Of a stretch of 64,000 nt of DNA, positions 11,444 to 22,680 are shown in pieces. The translations under genes were made by a program, and so were the position numbers. The DNA comes from Euglena gracilis. Taxonomy: Eukaryota > Euglenida > Euglenophyceae > Euglenales. Numbering within the stretch: the first letter of the stretch is position 1; each line of letters starts with the position of its first letter. The notes beneath the pieces were generated by a model, which saw only the letters and a program-made list of their open reading frames with translations, was not told the origin of the DNA and searched no databases. The stretch covers positions 14,816,465-14,880,464 of the forward strand of contig CP154955.1 of the NCBI GenBank assembly GCA_039621445.1, read 5' to 3'.

Positions 11444-14400
11444 TGGCTGTGTTTGGTGTGGAAATGTGGTGTGTGTGCGTGCATGTGCATGTACGTGTTG
11501 TGCGTTCTGTGGTGTGTGTGCTGTGGTGTGTGGTGTGTGTGTGTGTGTGTGTGTGTGGTGTTTGCGCGCGCGTGTTGTGTGTGTTGTGTGTGTGCATGTG
11601 ATGGTTGCGTGTGTTGTGTGGGTGGGTGTGGGCGTGTGTGTGTGCGTGAATATGCGTGTGTGTATGTGTGGTTGCGGGTGTGAGTGTGGGATGGTGTGCG
11701 TGTATGTGTGCACGTGTGTGCGTGCGTTTGCGGGGTGGGTAGGTGGGGGTGTGTGCACGTTTGCACACGTGCGGTTGTGGGTGTGGATTGGTAAATGTGT
11801 GTTTGTGTGTTGTGTGTGTGTGTGTGCGTGTGCGTGTGCGTGTGCGTGTGCGTGCGTGCGCGTGTATGTGTGTGTGTGCGTGCGTGTGTACGTGTGTGTG
11901 CGTGTGTGCGTGCGTGCGTGCGTGCATGCGCACACGTGTGCGTTGTGTGGAGTCCAATAATATTTTTTTGGGCCATTTTTGGGGTGAACCATTTTTCTTT
12001 GGGAGAGCGATGGCGAATGTGGCAAAATGCCAGGGCACCTGCCCACATCGTCGATGCATTATCCATGCAGATTCTCGCCAACACCAACTCGTTATACACT
12101 CAGCATGTACTCTCACAAAAGACAACCCAGGTACTGACTACCACACATTTATTGCACGTTGACGCACATAAAAAACGTGTGCGTGGGTGTGTGTCAATGA
12201 GAGTGTTAATGTGTGTGTGATATATGTGTGAGGGTGTGCGATGTGTGGGTGTGCGATGTGTGGGTGTGGGTGTGGGTGTGGGGTGTGTGATGTGCGGGAA
12301 GGTGTGGGTGGGTTGGTTTGTGCATAAATGTGCAGGGAGGGGTGTGTAGGTGTGTTCATCGGGTCTGCAGTGTATCAAAAAAGCACGGGTTGACAGCCTG
12401 GATTGGTCAGCATTGCTGAAAAAACCATTTGATTCATTTTCTCCGACCACTCACCTCAGGTTCCAAAAAACCACACACTCTAGCCACCCGAGGAGGAAAA
12501 AAAAAGCTATCCACAGCGACGACAGGCAGGGGATAAACCGAGCACAGAAACGAGCCAAGGGGGAACCGAATAGTCCCCCCGGGTGGTGCGTGGCAGCAGC
12601 CAGGGGTCAAAGATGGCGTAGTGCATCGGCGCCACGTTCAACGGGCAGAAATGGGAAATGTTGGTGGACACCGCGACCAGGCATTTTTTTCACCTTCCCC
12701 CGAACCCAATGGGGCCAGGATACTAAATGAGGGGAGCGCACCCCCCCCCCCTGTTCAAAAACTGGCACAAAGCGCAATAAAAATTTGTTGAGCTTTTAAA
12801 ACACCCAAAACAGCGTTGCATACCATTTTCTTTAAAATCGGCCAAGAGTGTATGAAAAAAGTTCAATTCTTCGGCGTGAAGAACTGAAAAAGCTTTGGGT
12901 TCCAGGTTCCAGACACCCCCCACCTGAGGGTTGGGCGTCGAGCCTCCCTCTTGGGTGCAGGAGGGGGAGTTCGACCCCCTCCTGTGCAAACCCAAGACTC
13001 ACTGAGTAACTTCAAAAAAAAAACAGAAAAAACGTTTTCAGTCCCAAATTTTAGTTCTTTTGTCGAATACTCCAAAATATTCATCAGTTCACACTGGAAG
13101 CTTAGCCGGCCAGCACCCACGCTCAAAACCCTGGCATGGTACCCCATCACCAAGGGGGGGGGAGTTGGGGACAACCCACCACCCACACCCAGGGAGTTTG
13201 AATTGAAAGAAGCCTGACCCCCACCTTGCGAAAGACGTAGGCGCGCTTGAAGTACACAAGGGCGCGGTACGGCGGCACATCGTACCACTGGTTGCTGCAG
13301 CAAAGGAGGTATACGGCAGCACACAGCGAACTTTCAAGACTTGCATGCGATTATTTGCATCGTGCTGCGCTGCATTGCGTTGCGTGCAGGAGGGTGGGTG
13401 GGTGGGTGGGTGTGGGGAGGTTGACGGGGTCGCAAGGACTTAATGGAAACTGCCAAACCTAAGCTGGTTACCGCCTGGCCACACCGCCCGGAGGAAGAAC
13501 TTCCGCGAGCGAGCAGGCGCACACACACTGGTGGCTGCACACGCGGTTGTCCTGGAAATCAATGACGATGGTCCGCCGCGTCATGGTCGCGTCCAGCCAC
13601 GAATAGTTGACGAGGGAGACGTGGTACGGCGTTCAAAGCAGGTCGCACAAGTCCTATCGGAAAATTGCCAGCACCATCCGATACGGGTTCTTTTCCGGCA
13701 TTGCCATGGCATCCAGAAACACACGTTTGATATTACCCCCAGGATATGTGAGCCCCGTGCAAACCATGGACAATGATATGGAAGTCCCGGGGAATATTCC
13801 CGCACACCCCATTACCGTGATCCAGCGCATAATCGCAAATCTCCCAGTGGATCATCCGTTGGCAGCGTGTGCCCAAACCGAGGCATAGACAACCCCCCGA
13901 TTTTTGCCATTTCCGGCCATTTTTTTGGCCATTTTTACTGTAGGTGCGTGGGCATGGACAAGCGCCAAGGCCCAAAGCAGCGGGAAAAGGAGTTGCCTCG
14001 GAAGACCGTCTGGGGTGGTCCAATCTCCACCCACCAAACAACGGAGGGAGAACTGGATTTGACCAGCGCTGAAGCCACAAAAATTATTGCGTGTGGAACT
14101 GGGTGTGGAAGAGAGTGGAAGGCCGTTATCTTTTTTTTTGGTTTCTCAAGCACCTCTTCTATCGCCCGTGTGTCCTTGGTCAGTGATGGCGTCGCGGGCA
14201 CCTGCATCCCAACCCCTACTGCAGTCCAGATGCCTTGGAGCAACAAGAGCGGAAAAAAACAAACAAAATAATCAACTTTTGTGACATTTTTCTCTTTCTT
14301 TCATTTTTGAAAAAAAAACTAATCCCGCTCGGTCAGGTTTTTTTCTTATTGGACTCTGCACCTGCAGGGGGTATTTGGCCTCCAGCTCTCAAGAGAGATC

Positions 14401-17400
14401 CACAACCCCCAAAACCGATCCGCGCCAAGATCCAAAACCATCCCCTTCCCTGGTGTAGTGCGGCCTGGGGAGCAGCACGAGCCAGTCGAATCGCTGGACC
14501 ACCGCCAGGGGGGCGTCGAGGGGCAGGACGGTGAGGTTGACGAAGGGGTGGCCCCGCAGCCCCTCGTGCACCTGCCGGGGGGCAAAAAGGGTGGATGGGG
14601 CGCCAGGGATTGTTTTTAAGACCGGGAGAGGGGGGTCCCCCACCCTCCCAAGGGTCCCCCCCCCCTGCCTGGGGGAGGATCTGGGAAACCCACTTTTTGG
14701 GTCAATTTTGGGGTTCAATTCAAACCCACCAATTCAATTCAATTCAAACCCACCACTTGGGTCAATTTTGGGGTCAATTTTTTTACGCCGAAAAAAAGCC
14801 AAAAACGGCCAAACCCCTGCCTCGGGCGGGGGACCCACAAGGCCCCTTTAAAGAAGTATTCTTGGGCCATTTTATAATATTGGAGTATTGGTGGGTTCTG
14901 AAAATCATAATTTTGGGTTGTTTTTGCCCCAAAAACTGTAACATAAGGTGTGCAAACCTTCAATGTTTCAGTAATAAGAATGCACATCTCAAAAAGCATG
15001 CAAAATTCATGAGCACTGGATTAAAACCATGGGCAGCTCAACAACCCCAATTTAGACAGACCCCCCCTGTTTGTACTGACCCCCCCTCCCAAATCAGAAA
15101 GAATCCATTTAACCGACCCCCAATCTACCGAACCCCTCTGACATCCGGTGCACATCAAGGTAAAGCACAAAAAAGCACAAGGAGGTCGTTCAGGCTCAAA
15201 CCAGCGTCAACTTTTGGCGAAATATGAACATGGTGACTGTTATCCGCAGTCGACCCATTTATACCGACCCCCCCAGGTCAAGAAATGTGGAAATGCCTTC
15301 GGTGTAAATAAATGGGGGGGGAGCTAATTCATACCCATAGAGGAATTCTGAACGGTAGGAATTTGCAGAAAATTTCTCAAGAAAAAAAGGCTGGACGAAA
15401 TATTGAAAGGTCGGGAAAATGATGGATGCAGAAACCTTTTTTTTTTTGAGGAAATCAATCGCCGTGATTGATACAATTATGGCAAAATTTGGAAAATCTA
15501 TGCATTGTGGGACAGTTGCTCCGAATGCGAAAATCGAGAATGTTGAAATGGAGGTGAAAATGTGGGTAATTTGCAATATTTTTTTCAATTCAATCTTAAT
15601 TCAGAAGTTTGCCAAGGCATACACCTGTTGATTGATGTGGCATGCAGCCACATTAATCAGAAGAAAAAGAGGAAAAATATAATAAATAAATAAATATGCT
15701 GCAAAGAATATGCATAAAATACCATCCCACAAAAATATAAATAAAATGAAATAAATAAATGAAATAAACGTGCCGCAAAGAATATGAATAAAATACCATG
15801 CCACAAAAAATATAAATAGAATAAACATGCCGCAAAGAATATGAAAAAAATACCATCCCACAAAACATATAAATAATAACATTGCCACTAAAACATGAAC
15901 AAAAAAACCTTCCAGCTGGCAGGGTTGAATTGACTTGAGCCCGCCGGCACCTGGCGCCATTCGCGGTTCATGGACTCAGTCTCCGTCGAGAGGGTCGGGG
16001 GGGCCAGGGCGACGTTCGCCCGCCGCAGCATCCGCAGCCGCGGGCGTGGGACTTTGGGTCGCGGGACTTGGGGCCGGGGACCAACGCCCACCCTGTCACT
16101 GCGGTGGCAGGAAAAGAGGAAAAAATATGAATGAAATAAGCATACCACAAAAAATATGCATAAAATATCATGCCACAAAAAATGTAAATAAAATAATAAC
16201 GTCCCGAAAAATATATGAATAGAATACAGTGTCACAAAAAATATAAATAAAACAATAACTTGTCGCAAAAAATATGCATAAAATACCATGCCACAAAAAA
16301 TTAAATAAAATGATAACGTGCCACAAAAATTAATAAAATAATAACACACCAAAAAATAAAAATACCTTCCAGCTGGCAAGGTTGAATTTACTATAGTGCG
16401 AGGCAGTGTCTGGCACAAAATGGCCAGCGTTGTAACTCCCATGTCTCACGGGGTGGGGTGGGGAGGGAGGCTGCCGGGATCTGGGTCTGCCTTTGGCCAG
16501 CGGACACACGGTGGAGGACAGACATTTATTTAGTGTGGTGCGCAAAAGACGTGTGAACCACAATTTTTTTTGTGTCCACAGGTGAACCACAAAATTTTTT
16601 TCGGTGTCAGATTTTTTTTCGGTGTCCATACGTGAACCACAAAAAATTTTTGGTGTCCACAATAAACCACAAAATGACAACCTTGGTGCACTGTACTAAA
16701 CGATTGTCTGGTGGAGGACCGAAAGCCTCCAGCACCAGTCGGATGATGCCCCGTGTGGGCCGGGATGAGCCACGTGATGTTGGCGGGGGGCCGCGTGGTG
16801 TTCCCTGGGACGCGAGGCAGCGAGGGATAGTTCTGGCTCTCTGGTCCCTGTGACGATTGTGGTAGCAGTTGAGGATAAATGCAGGAAAACAGCCCCCAAA
16901 ACACCGATGAGCATATCTCTGACAGTTGAACTTCCTATAACCAAGCGACTGAGTGTTTCCTTGCGTCCCACTGGCATTTCAAACCATAAAAATCTCCTTT
17001 CCCGAAAAATAATAATTTTCTCACAGGTCATTTTTTGATGTTTTTCTTTCATTTTACCAATTTTACCCCTTTTGTACCTCATTTCCGTCTTAATTTCTCC
17101 CCGATTTCCCCGCGTGTCACCCCATGTGTCAGCATCCCTTCACAACTCTCAATTCAGTCAAACCAACCAACTTACCCAGGGTTGGATGCATCGAACCCAA
17201 AATGGGTCCATCCAAAACAGGTTCCTGTGGCATATTTGGTGAACCCGAGAAACCCCACTTGAAAACTATTTTACACCTTCCTTCGCACAAAACATCTGAA
17301 GCGTTGCACAGCAGAGACGACAAAACAAAACAAAGCAACAACACAACAAATACATCCAACACGAGCGACCTCACGTGTGATGCCCACTCAAGCACAGCAC

Positions 17401-18397
17401 CATTGCATTCATAGACACCTGCGGTGGGACAGCGCGGGTCTCCGGTGACCATTCTTTCGAACCGGGCCTGCTGCTCCCCCAGTGGGAAAATGTTCTGCGG
17501 TCGGAACGCCTCCCCAACGGAGTGGATCTGAAGGAGCAAATCAGATTCCTGAACCCAATGCCGGGGCCGTTGGAGAAACCGAGCCTGGTGCCCATGCCCT
17601 TGGACAGGGGGGCATTTCGACATTTGTGTGAACTTGATTTTGGGAATCCTATGTTCACAGGAGACGCGGAGCTTTAGGATAACGACAGATTTCCTGGATT
17701 CCTGTGACTGATGCAACGATTGATCTCGAGCGAAAACAGCAGAAAACAAAAACTAAATAAATAAAACAACAGAAAAAACAACAACAGAAAAAGCACAAAA
17801 AATGTACATATGCACTGAGTTTCAAAAAACTTCATACCCCCCCCCCCCGAAGTTTTGTGGGTGATTAACCAATTCCCAGCCCCAAAGCCTGCGCCACACC
17901 TGGGTGCTGTGGTGATGGTGTGTGGACACTAGCACGCCCCCCAAGCAATACTTAAAAACGGTGTGGATGTCCCCTTCGCGTACGCCCCCCAGCTTTGGGG
18001 ATTGCAGTGTGAACAGCGTCCTCAAATTCACGGATTCATGATTGCGCTCCAAAGGGCTCGCCACATCGTTTCACAATAAAACACGCCAAAACGAAGCGCG
18101 CTCACACCGGGGACGCACCCCGTGAAGGGACCCAGGGGGCAGCCCAAGTGGGGGACGGGGGGCCGGGGGACGCGCAGGATTCGGTCCGCATCGTAGCCAA
18201 GGTCGCTGCGTGTGGCGTGCCACGCCCCCCCCCCCCCATGCGACACGGCATGGCCACACTTGTCTCACGGCAGGTCCCCGGGGGGCTGCCACAAGCCACG
18301 GCCGGCCGGCACGCCACAGACCGACACCCGCGGGGAGCTGCGGGCCCACCACCCCCGCCACCCACGCCGCGAGGAGCAGCCCGCGCCAGCGCCGCAT
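6478..18397 (-). CDS. CgeB-like glycosyltransferase gene, copy B (13 exon blocks)
   Basis: Exons, 5' to 3': 18269-18397, 18132-18219, 17419-17509, 15951-16051, 14465-14571, 13543-13633, 13219-13287, 12567-12682, 11247-11359, 10581-10653, 9769-9954, 7627-7685, 6478-6628. The N-terminus [15 protein letters not shown] is a signal peptide or anchor, so the product acts in the ER/Golgi lumen or outside the cell. Near the C-terminus [20 protein letters not shown] and [22 protein letters not shown] match the signature of CgeB-like glycosyltransferases (Glyco_trans_1_2). Donor and acceptor sugars cannot be told. Lesions: GC instead of GT at the exon 5 donor, no AG before exon 8, and non-AG borders before exons 6 and 9. 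The gene could be a decaying copy. Confidence 0.75.
6636..6702. repeat. CACGTGTCA minisatellite at exon 13 acceptor (copy B)
   Basis: Seven or so 9 bp units of the type CACGTGTCA / CACATGTGC end within a few bases of the exon 13 acceptor. Also present at copy C (28854-28910). Confidence 0.85.
7627..7685 (-). CDS. copy B exon 12
   Basis: CAG acceptor; [18 protein letters not shown] follows LQDG of exon 11 in phase. The donor GTCTGT is likely but not certain. Confidence 0.65.
8223..8335. mobile_element. AATTGCGG-type element, short copy
   Basis: GGGAAATTGATATTGG at the left, AATTGCGG subrepeats, GGATATCACCCCC at the right. Looks like an internally deleted relative of the 51188-51836 element. 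Confidence 0.45.
8399..8495. repeat. (CATA)n microsatellite
   Basis: Over 20 near-perfect 4 bp units. Confidence 0.98.
8515..9010. mobile_element. S-family element in TA-rich repeat (copy B intron)
   Basis: About 496 bp with inverted ends TATATGGCAAGACTAAC. It sits inside a TATA-type microsatellite. The interior has GGCCGGAAATTCG-like blocks and a CCCTAACCC tract at 8786-8842. The 52055-52547 element has nearly the same length, GGCAGCCTCACTC ends and similar interior blocks. It has no coding capacity. Confidence 0.65.
9302..9350. repeat. (CCCA)n microsatellite
   Basis: About 11 CCCA units. Confidence 0.95.
9391..9600. mobile_element. AACCAGTCAGTCACT-type repeat element
   Basis: The unit CCAGTCAGTCACT appears twice at the left, with CAATCAGTCACC and CCAGTCACCCACC at the right, around C/G tracts. 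A second copy lies at 45786-45885. Boundaries are approximate. Confidence 0.45.
9655..9765. repeat. (ACAAC)n microsatellite, copy B
   Basis: Pentanucleotide array directly downstream of exon 11. Copy C has a longer, less pure one at the same place (31200-31560). Confidence 0.95.
9769..9954 (-). CDS. copy B exon 11 (glycosyltransferase core)
   Basis: 62 codons, CCCCAG acceptor, GTGTGT donor, phase 0-0. [20 protein letters not shown] then [20 protein letters not shown]. This is the most diagnostic CgeB-like block (nucleotide-sugar side of a GT-B fold, from family knowledge). Confidence 0.8.
10581..10653 (-). CDS. copy B exon 10
   Basis: 73 nt, ACAG acceptor, GTCGCC donor. Joins exon 9 in phase (codon TG/G = W). 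[20 protein letters not shown]. Confidence 0.75.
10953..11193. mobile_element. TA-flanked C-tract element P2
   Basis: 241 bp. The left end is TAACCCCCCCC followed by AAATAACCTGGCGGGG. The right end, inverted, is TAACCCCCC then AAATAACTTGGCGGGG. TA at each edge. Lies in the intron between exons 9 and 10 of copy B. Confidence 0.7.
11247..11359 (-). CDS. copy B exon 9
   Basis: 113 nt, GTGTGC donor, phase 0 to 2. [20 protein letters not shown]. No AG directly before the block in either copy; an ATG precedes ACGCCC. Confidence 0.7.
11405..11945. repeat. GT/GC microsatellite array
   Basis: Over 500 bp of impure (GT)n with GC, GA and GGGT interruptions, upstream of exon 9 of copy B. Confidence 0.95.
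12180..12352. repeat. GTGTGGGTGTG array
   Basis: Impure 6-14 bp GT/GGG units in the same intron. Confidence 0.9.
12567..12682 (-). CDS. copy B exon 8
   Basis: 116 nt, GTTCCC donor. [20 protein letters not shown]. The 5' border reads AAATG where copy C has ACAG, so the acceptor AG appears lost. Confidence 0.65.
13219..13287 (-). CDS. copy B exon 7
   Basis: 69 nt, CAG acceptor, GTCAGG donor, phase 0-0. [18 protein letters not shown], typical of the N-terminal half of these enzymes (inference). Confidence 0.75.
13543..13633 (-). CDS. copy B exon 6
   Basis: 91 nt, GTGTGC donor. [20 protein letters not shown] then IVIDFQDNR. Differences from copy C fall mainly at third codon positions. No AG borders the 5' side, and an in-frame TGA sits just upstream. 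Confidence 0.7.
14465..14571 (-). CDS. copy B exon 5
   Basis: 107 nt. [20 protein letters not shown] then [12 protein letters not shown]. The donor is CCCCAG/GCCGCA, that is GC, where copy C has GTGGCA. Confidence 0.75.
14604..14850. mobile_element. possible CAGGG-ended element, right edge unclear
   Basis: The left end CAGGGATTGTTTTTAAGACC matches the hAT-type family at 46550 and 59709. The interior (GGGTCAATTTTGGGGTCAA, CCGAAAAAAAGCC) also matches 59709-59961. No right-end target duplication was found. Confidence 0.4.
15050..15330. repeat. CGACCCCCC-containing repeat region
   Basis: ACCGACCCCCC and CATTTATACCGACCCCC motifs occur near both sides of this intronic stretch, resembling the blocks at 38023-38105. 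Probably a transposon relic; ends not resolved. Confidence 0.35.
15660..16370. repeat. AATAAA / CATGCCACAAAA AT-rich repeats around exon 4
   Basis: Many imperfect units of the type AAAATACCATGCCACAAAAA and AATAAAATAA flank exon 4 of copy B on both sides. Confidence 0.75.
15951..16051 (-). CDS. copy B exon 4
   Basis: 101 nt, AAAG acceptor, GTGCCG donor. [20 protein letters not shown] is conserved in copy C. Confidence 0.75.
17419..17509 (-). CDS. copy B exon 3
   Basis: 91 nt, AG acceptor, GTGTCT donor, phase 0 to 1. [20 protein letters not shown]. Identical length in copy C. Confidence 0.75.
18132..18219 (-). CDS. copy B exon 2 (DLGYD block)
   Basis: Reads [18 protein letters not shown]. 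Matches copies A and C. The acceptor is ambiguous (two nearby positions). Confidence 0.6.
18269..18397 (-). CDS. copy B exon 1 (signal peptide)
   Basis: 43 codons starting [18 protein letters not shown]. It ends in phase 0 at GTGAGA, a strong donor. Longer than exon 1 of copies A and C because it uses a later donor. Confidence 0.7.
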
Positions 18398-18563
18398 CGG
18401 GACGGGCCGAGGGGGGCGTCACGCCGCCGGGGCCGCCGTTGGCCGCCCCGGCGGGCGGGACACGGGAGGGGGACGGTCGCGGGGGACGGCCATGGGGCTG
18501 GCACGCTGCGGAGCGTTGTGGCCCCTGGCCCGTCCGGGAACCAAAGAGCCACCCTCCCCCCAG

Positions 18564-18836
18564 CAGGAGTTTTTATTCTCTGGGAGCGGGCGGGGTCCCC
18601 CCACCCACCCACTGGGGGGGGCCACCCCCGAGGGGGTCCTGGGGGACCGACCCCACTCACTTTTCCCCGAAAATGGCCAAAACCGCGAAAAATGCTAAAA
18701 AAAATAGCACCTTTTTCAAAAAATTTTGGCACCGAAGTGTCCCCGGGGCCCCCCTGGGGGGGGGGACCCCGGGGCTCGGCCGGACCCACCCACCCTGCCC
18801 CCTCCCCCCGGGAGTCCAAGGCTAAAAAAACCCCTG
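18564..18836. mobile_element. hAT-type MITE upstream of copy B
   Basis: Left end CAGGAGTTTTTATTC, right end AAAAAAACCCCTG. Flanked by a 7 bp direct repeat CCCCCAG. The interior has the family's C/G tracts and GGACCCACCCACCC. Inserted within 200 bp of the copy B start codon, so it may affect the promoter (inference). Confidence 0.55.
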
Positions 18837-19529
18837 CCCCCAGTGAGAAGCCCCCCTCCTGGCTCAGTTTTGGCCACAGCAGAAAAAACTGGGGGTCCTA
18901 TTTTGGGTATCCTTTGCATATCTGCCTTGGCCCAAGTGGGCTGGAAACTGGTAAAGTCAGCAAATGTGTTTTCTGATGTTTTGAGTCGATGGGCGATGTT
19001 CCAAGGATACCCAAAAGCAGTTGCCCCCGATCTCCGCCTGCATCCTGATTTCGCCAAAGCAGGTGCGCGTGCGCCTAGCATGTGTGTGGGAACTGTCCAA
19101 CAACCAGTGAAACTTATGAACTGCGAATTCCTTTTTCAAAAAGCGGCACAAAAATCTTTGCAAGCAATGTGCATCAAAAAAATTCAACGAGGCCAACTTG
19201 GCAAAAACAGTGGGGGGGAACAATTTGCGAGCACGGATCCAGAGGCCAACTTCCGGGGGGGGGGGTGGACTGCTGTGCAAGCGGAAGCGGAGGGAAAATA
19301 AAACGGTGATCGACCGGCACACTTTGGGGGGGGGGGCTCATATCTTGGACATTGGCGGCACTGCACGTTACAAAAAGCTGGAAGTTCATTGAGCAACTGC
19401 TCACGTGGCAGACAGCTGACAAAAGGCTTGCCAACACTAGGATTTCATGGGAGGAAAAGATGGGGAAAAACACAGCCCTGCATCAGACATCAAAAAGACG
19501 GTGGACACAAAAACGGTGAAAGAAAAGTT

Positions 19530-19913
<384 letters not shown>

Positions 19914-20415
19914 ATGCACAGCATTCCAGGCTGAGGGCTGATATGCCGATTCGAGCCAAAACGATGCCTCCACAGAGCATGGAAACCATTCCAGCCACCG
20001 TCTGGAATTACAAAAACTTGGGTTCGAAGTTGCAGGACTTGGACCCCCCCCCCAGGTCGCCAAAGGGGCACGGGGGAAGGGGCACTTGTCTACGAGACCC
20101 AGAAAAATATGCACAGGCCAGAGGTGAGTAATTGCTGTTCACTGGGCTGAGAGGCTCCAGCGACACACACCCCATGTGTCGCAGAGGCTCTGGGCGAGAA
20201 TGGGGAGGGGAGAGAGGGGCGATCGCTGTCGGGTCGGTAAGGTTGGCGGCAGGCACCTGTGGTCAAGCTCAAAAAGTTCCTCACGTTGGGCCACTTTAGG
20301 CCACTTAAAGCCATTTTAGGCCATTTTAGGGGTTAAAGGTCATTTAGGCCTTTCTAGCCATTGGTGCCTGGTTGGGGGTCCTGGCGGGGGTGCCAGCCAA
20401 CAACGATATCAAACG

Positions 20416-20417
<2 letters not shown>

Positions 20418-20469
<52 letters not shown>
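20418..20469. repeat. (GA)n microsatellite
   Basis: About 25 perfect GA units. Confidence 0.98.
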
Positions 20470-20471
<2 letters not shown>

Positions 20472-21751
20472 GAAGGCCCGGCTGGATCCGAAACCGCCTG
20501 GCTCTTTTACCGCTGTGTGCGGAAAGAGAGAGACACGCGGGAAACCGCGGCCACCCCACAACGGGTGGAACAAAAGTCCCGGCCTTCCTTCCGGGCAACT
20601 AGCGCTTGCGAGCCCTTCGAGGCCAGGCGCATGGGACTGAAGCGCTTCCCCACACAGCCCAAGACGGCTAGGGGCTCGGAGTCCGGGGTGAGCCGACACC
20701 GCCACCGCCCACGGCGAAAAGAATATGGGCTCCCGCCAGCTGACGCGGTTTACAAACATCAGCTAGGCCACCCCACGCAGCAACCGAGGTGGTGCTTCTC
20801 GGCCTGCAAGGACTCGAGCGCAAAGTCCCGCCCGCACAGCCTCCAGTGCAAGTCGGCACAGAGGAAAGAGCCACGTGTGGGTGAAGCCCGTTACCCTCCT
20901 GGTGAGTCGCGGGTCGGGCTCCCCATACCTTGCTTGGGGTCGAAGCAAGTGGCTCTATGCGGGCTGTAGCTCCGGGAAGGCTGGCCCATCTCTGGGTGAA
21001 GGAGGCGGGCTGACGGGGTGCCAGGACCCCAATCGGCGCCGGCCGTGGACCAGAGTATCCCAGAGTGGTGACCACCTTCACGCCAAGGAGTGGGGCGAGT
21101 GGCCCCCGGGGTCCCCGCTCCTGGCAACCGGAGTTCCTGGGCCGTTCCTCGGGTGACGGCAGCACCCGAGGGCCATGCAACACGCGGAGCCGCTCTCCAG
21201 GTGGGTGCCCACGGGGCTTTATCTCGCCTGCCTGGATGGGTGCCCACGGGGCTTTATCTCGCCTGCCTGGATGGAGCCGTGGGTGGCCCTGAGGGTCCGC
21301 ATACCCTTGGGGTCCATGACTCGCCCACCCGCGGAACATGAGTGCCCCGTCACCAGGCGGTCTGCCCCCACCAGCCGGGCGTCGGGGGCATCGACAAGGA
21401 AGGCCCGGCTGGATCCGAAACCGCCTGGCTCTTTTACCGCTGTGTGCGGAAAGAGAGAGAGAGAGAGAGAGAGAGAGCCACCGAAGTCCCAAGTGGAAGA
21501 AGAGAGAGAGAGAGAGCGTCCCATGGAGCTTTCAATGGAATTTCCCCCAGAATTGCATGGCGCGGTTGTTTCGCGCCCCCATGCCTGACCCCAGCGCCCC
21601 ATTTTGTGGGCTAAACCCGTGGCAGTTCTGCTGAGCAACCGGCGGCTCAGGCTACCCCCTTCCCCCCGGGGTTGGTGCTGCGACCCCAAGACCGGCGGCT
21701 TGAATTGGGTACTCGCGCCCCAAGCCTTCGGGTGCCGTCCATATTTTTTTT

Positions 21752-21970
21752 CGGCAATTTTTGCCTTTCTCCGCACCGAAAGGGCCTTGACTAGCCCTCC
21801 CCAAAGGGTGCTGTCCCGGAGGGCGCCTCGTAGGTAGCGGAGCCATTTTCCCATCCCGCGCTGCCTTGTTTTTGGGGCCAGTTTTTTCAGCCCCCCCCCT
21901 CCCCCACCCCCGGGAGGGTGACACAGAGCTCGTTTTTAACGGTCTGCACTACACAGACAAGAGCGGTCGG
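21752..21970. repeat. 220 bp direct repeat, copy 1
   Basis: From CGGCAATTTTTGCC to GAGCGGTCGG. Repeated with small indels at 22109-22327. Confidence 0.85.
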
Positions 21971-22108
21971 GGACGAGGGTTGGCAGGGTCGTCTCCCCGA
22001 CGATGCCCCACCTGCCAGCCTGGGGCGAAACCGCAACACAGACTGACAACACACGCGCACCACACCGACTGACAACACACTTCCCCCACACGCACACACT
22101 CTCGGGTC

Positions 22109-22327
22109 GGCAAGTTTTTGCCTTTCTCTCCCGCAACCGAAAGGTCCTTGACTAGCCCTCCCCCCCCAAGGGTGCTGTCCGGGAGGGCGCCTCGTGGTAG
22201 GCGAGCCCTTTTCCCACCCGCGCTGCTCTTGTTTTTGGGCCAGTTTTTTTCAGCCCCCCCCTCCCCTCACCCCCGGGAGGGTGCACGGCCGTTTTTACGG
22301 TCTTTCACTACCAGACAGAGCGGTCGG
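22109..22327. repeat. 220 bp direct repeat, copy 2
   Basis: Second copy of 21752-21970. Mostly single-base indels between the two, so any coding frame would be broken. Confidence 0.85.
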
Positions 22328-22680
22328 TGACTAGGGTCCCCTGCCAAGCCTTGGGCCGAAAAAAACCGTCCAGCCTACGCGGCAAAACACACAGACTGAC
22401 CCAACACCTACCCGCTCAAACCAACAAACACCCGACTTACAAACAACCACTTTATCCCGCCACCATTACCCGCACACACTTCCTCGTGTCCGGACCAATG
22501 AGGTTTTTCACCCCCGAGCAAAAACGCCGAATCCAGAAGAGAAAAAAAAAACATGAGAGAGAAGATAGAGAGAGAGAACGAGAGAGCTAGAGATAGAATA
22601 GAGATAATAGCGATTATAGATAGAGAATAGCGATCGAGAGATATATCTAGAGAGAGAGATAGGGCTGTGGTAAGCCCGGG

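Larger units (their letters stand above)
20390..22680. repeat. GA-rich, GC-rich block of nested duplications
   Basis: Compositionally unlike its flanks. Contains (GA)n at 20418-20469; a roughly 65 bp repeat (starting GGAAGGCCCGGCTGG) at 20470-20533 and 21398-21465; a 35 bp tandem pair at 21203-21237 and 21238-21272; a roughly 220 bp direct duplication at 21752-21970 and 22109-22327; and GA/GATA sequence to 22670. Long GC-rich frames occur on both strands but lack recognisable motifs. Confidence 0.75.

Noticed and set aside
18097-18550. Long plus-strand GC-rich frames over copy B exon 1
   Set aside because: Shadows of the minus-strand exon and the GC-rich upstream region; not conserved at copies A and C.
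20668-21492. 274-codon minus frame in the GA-rich block
   Set aside because: Low-complexity Pro/Gly/Arg composition, spans direct duplications, no motif. The length is expected in GC-rich DNA.
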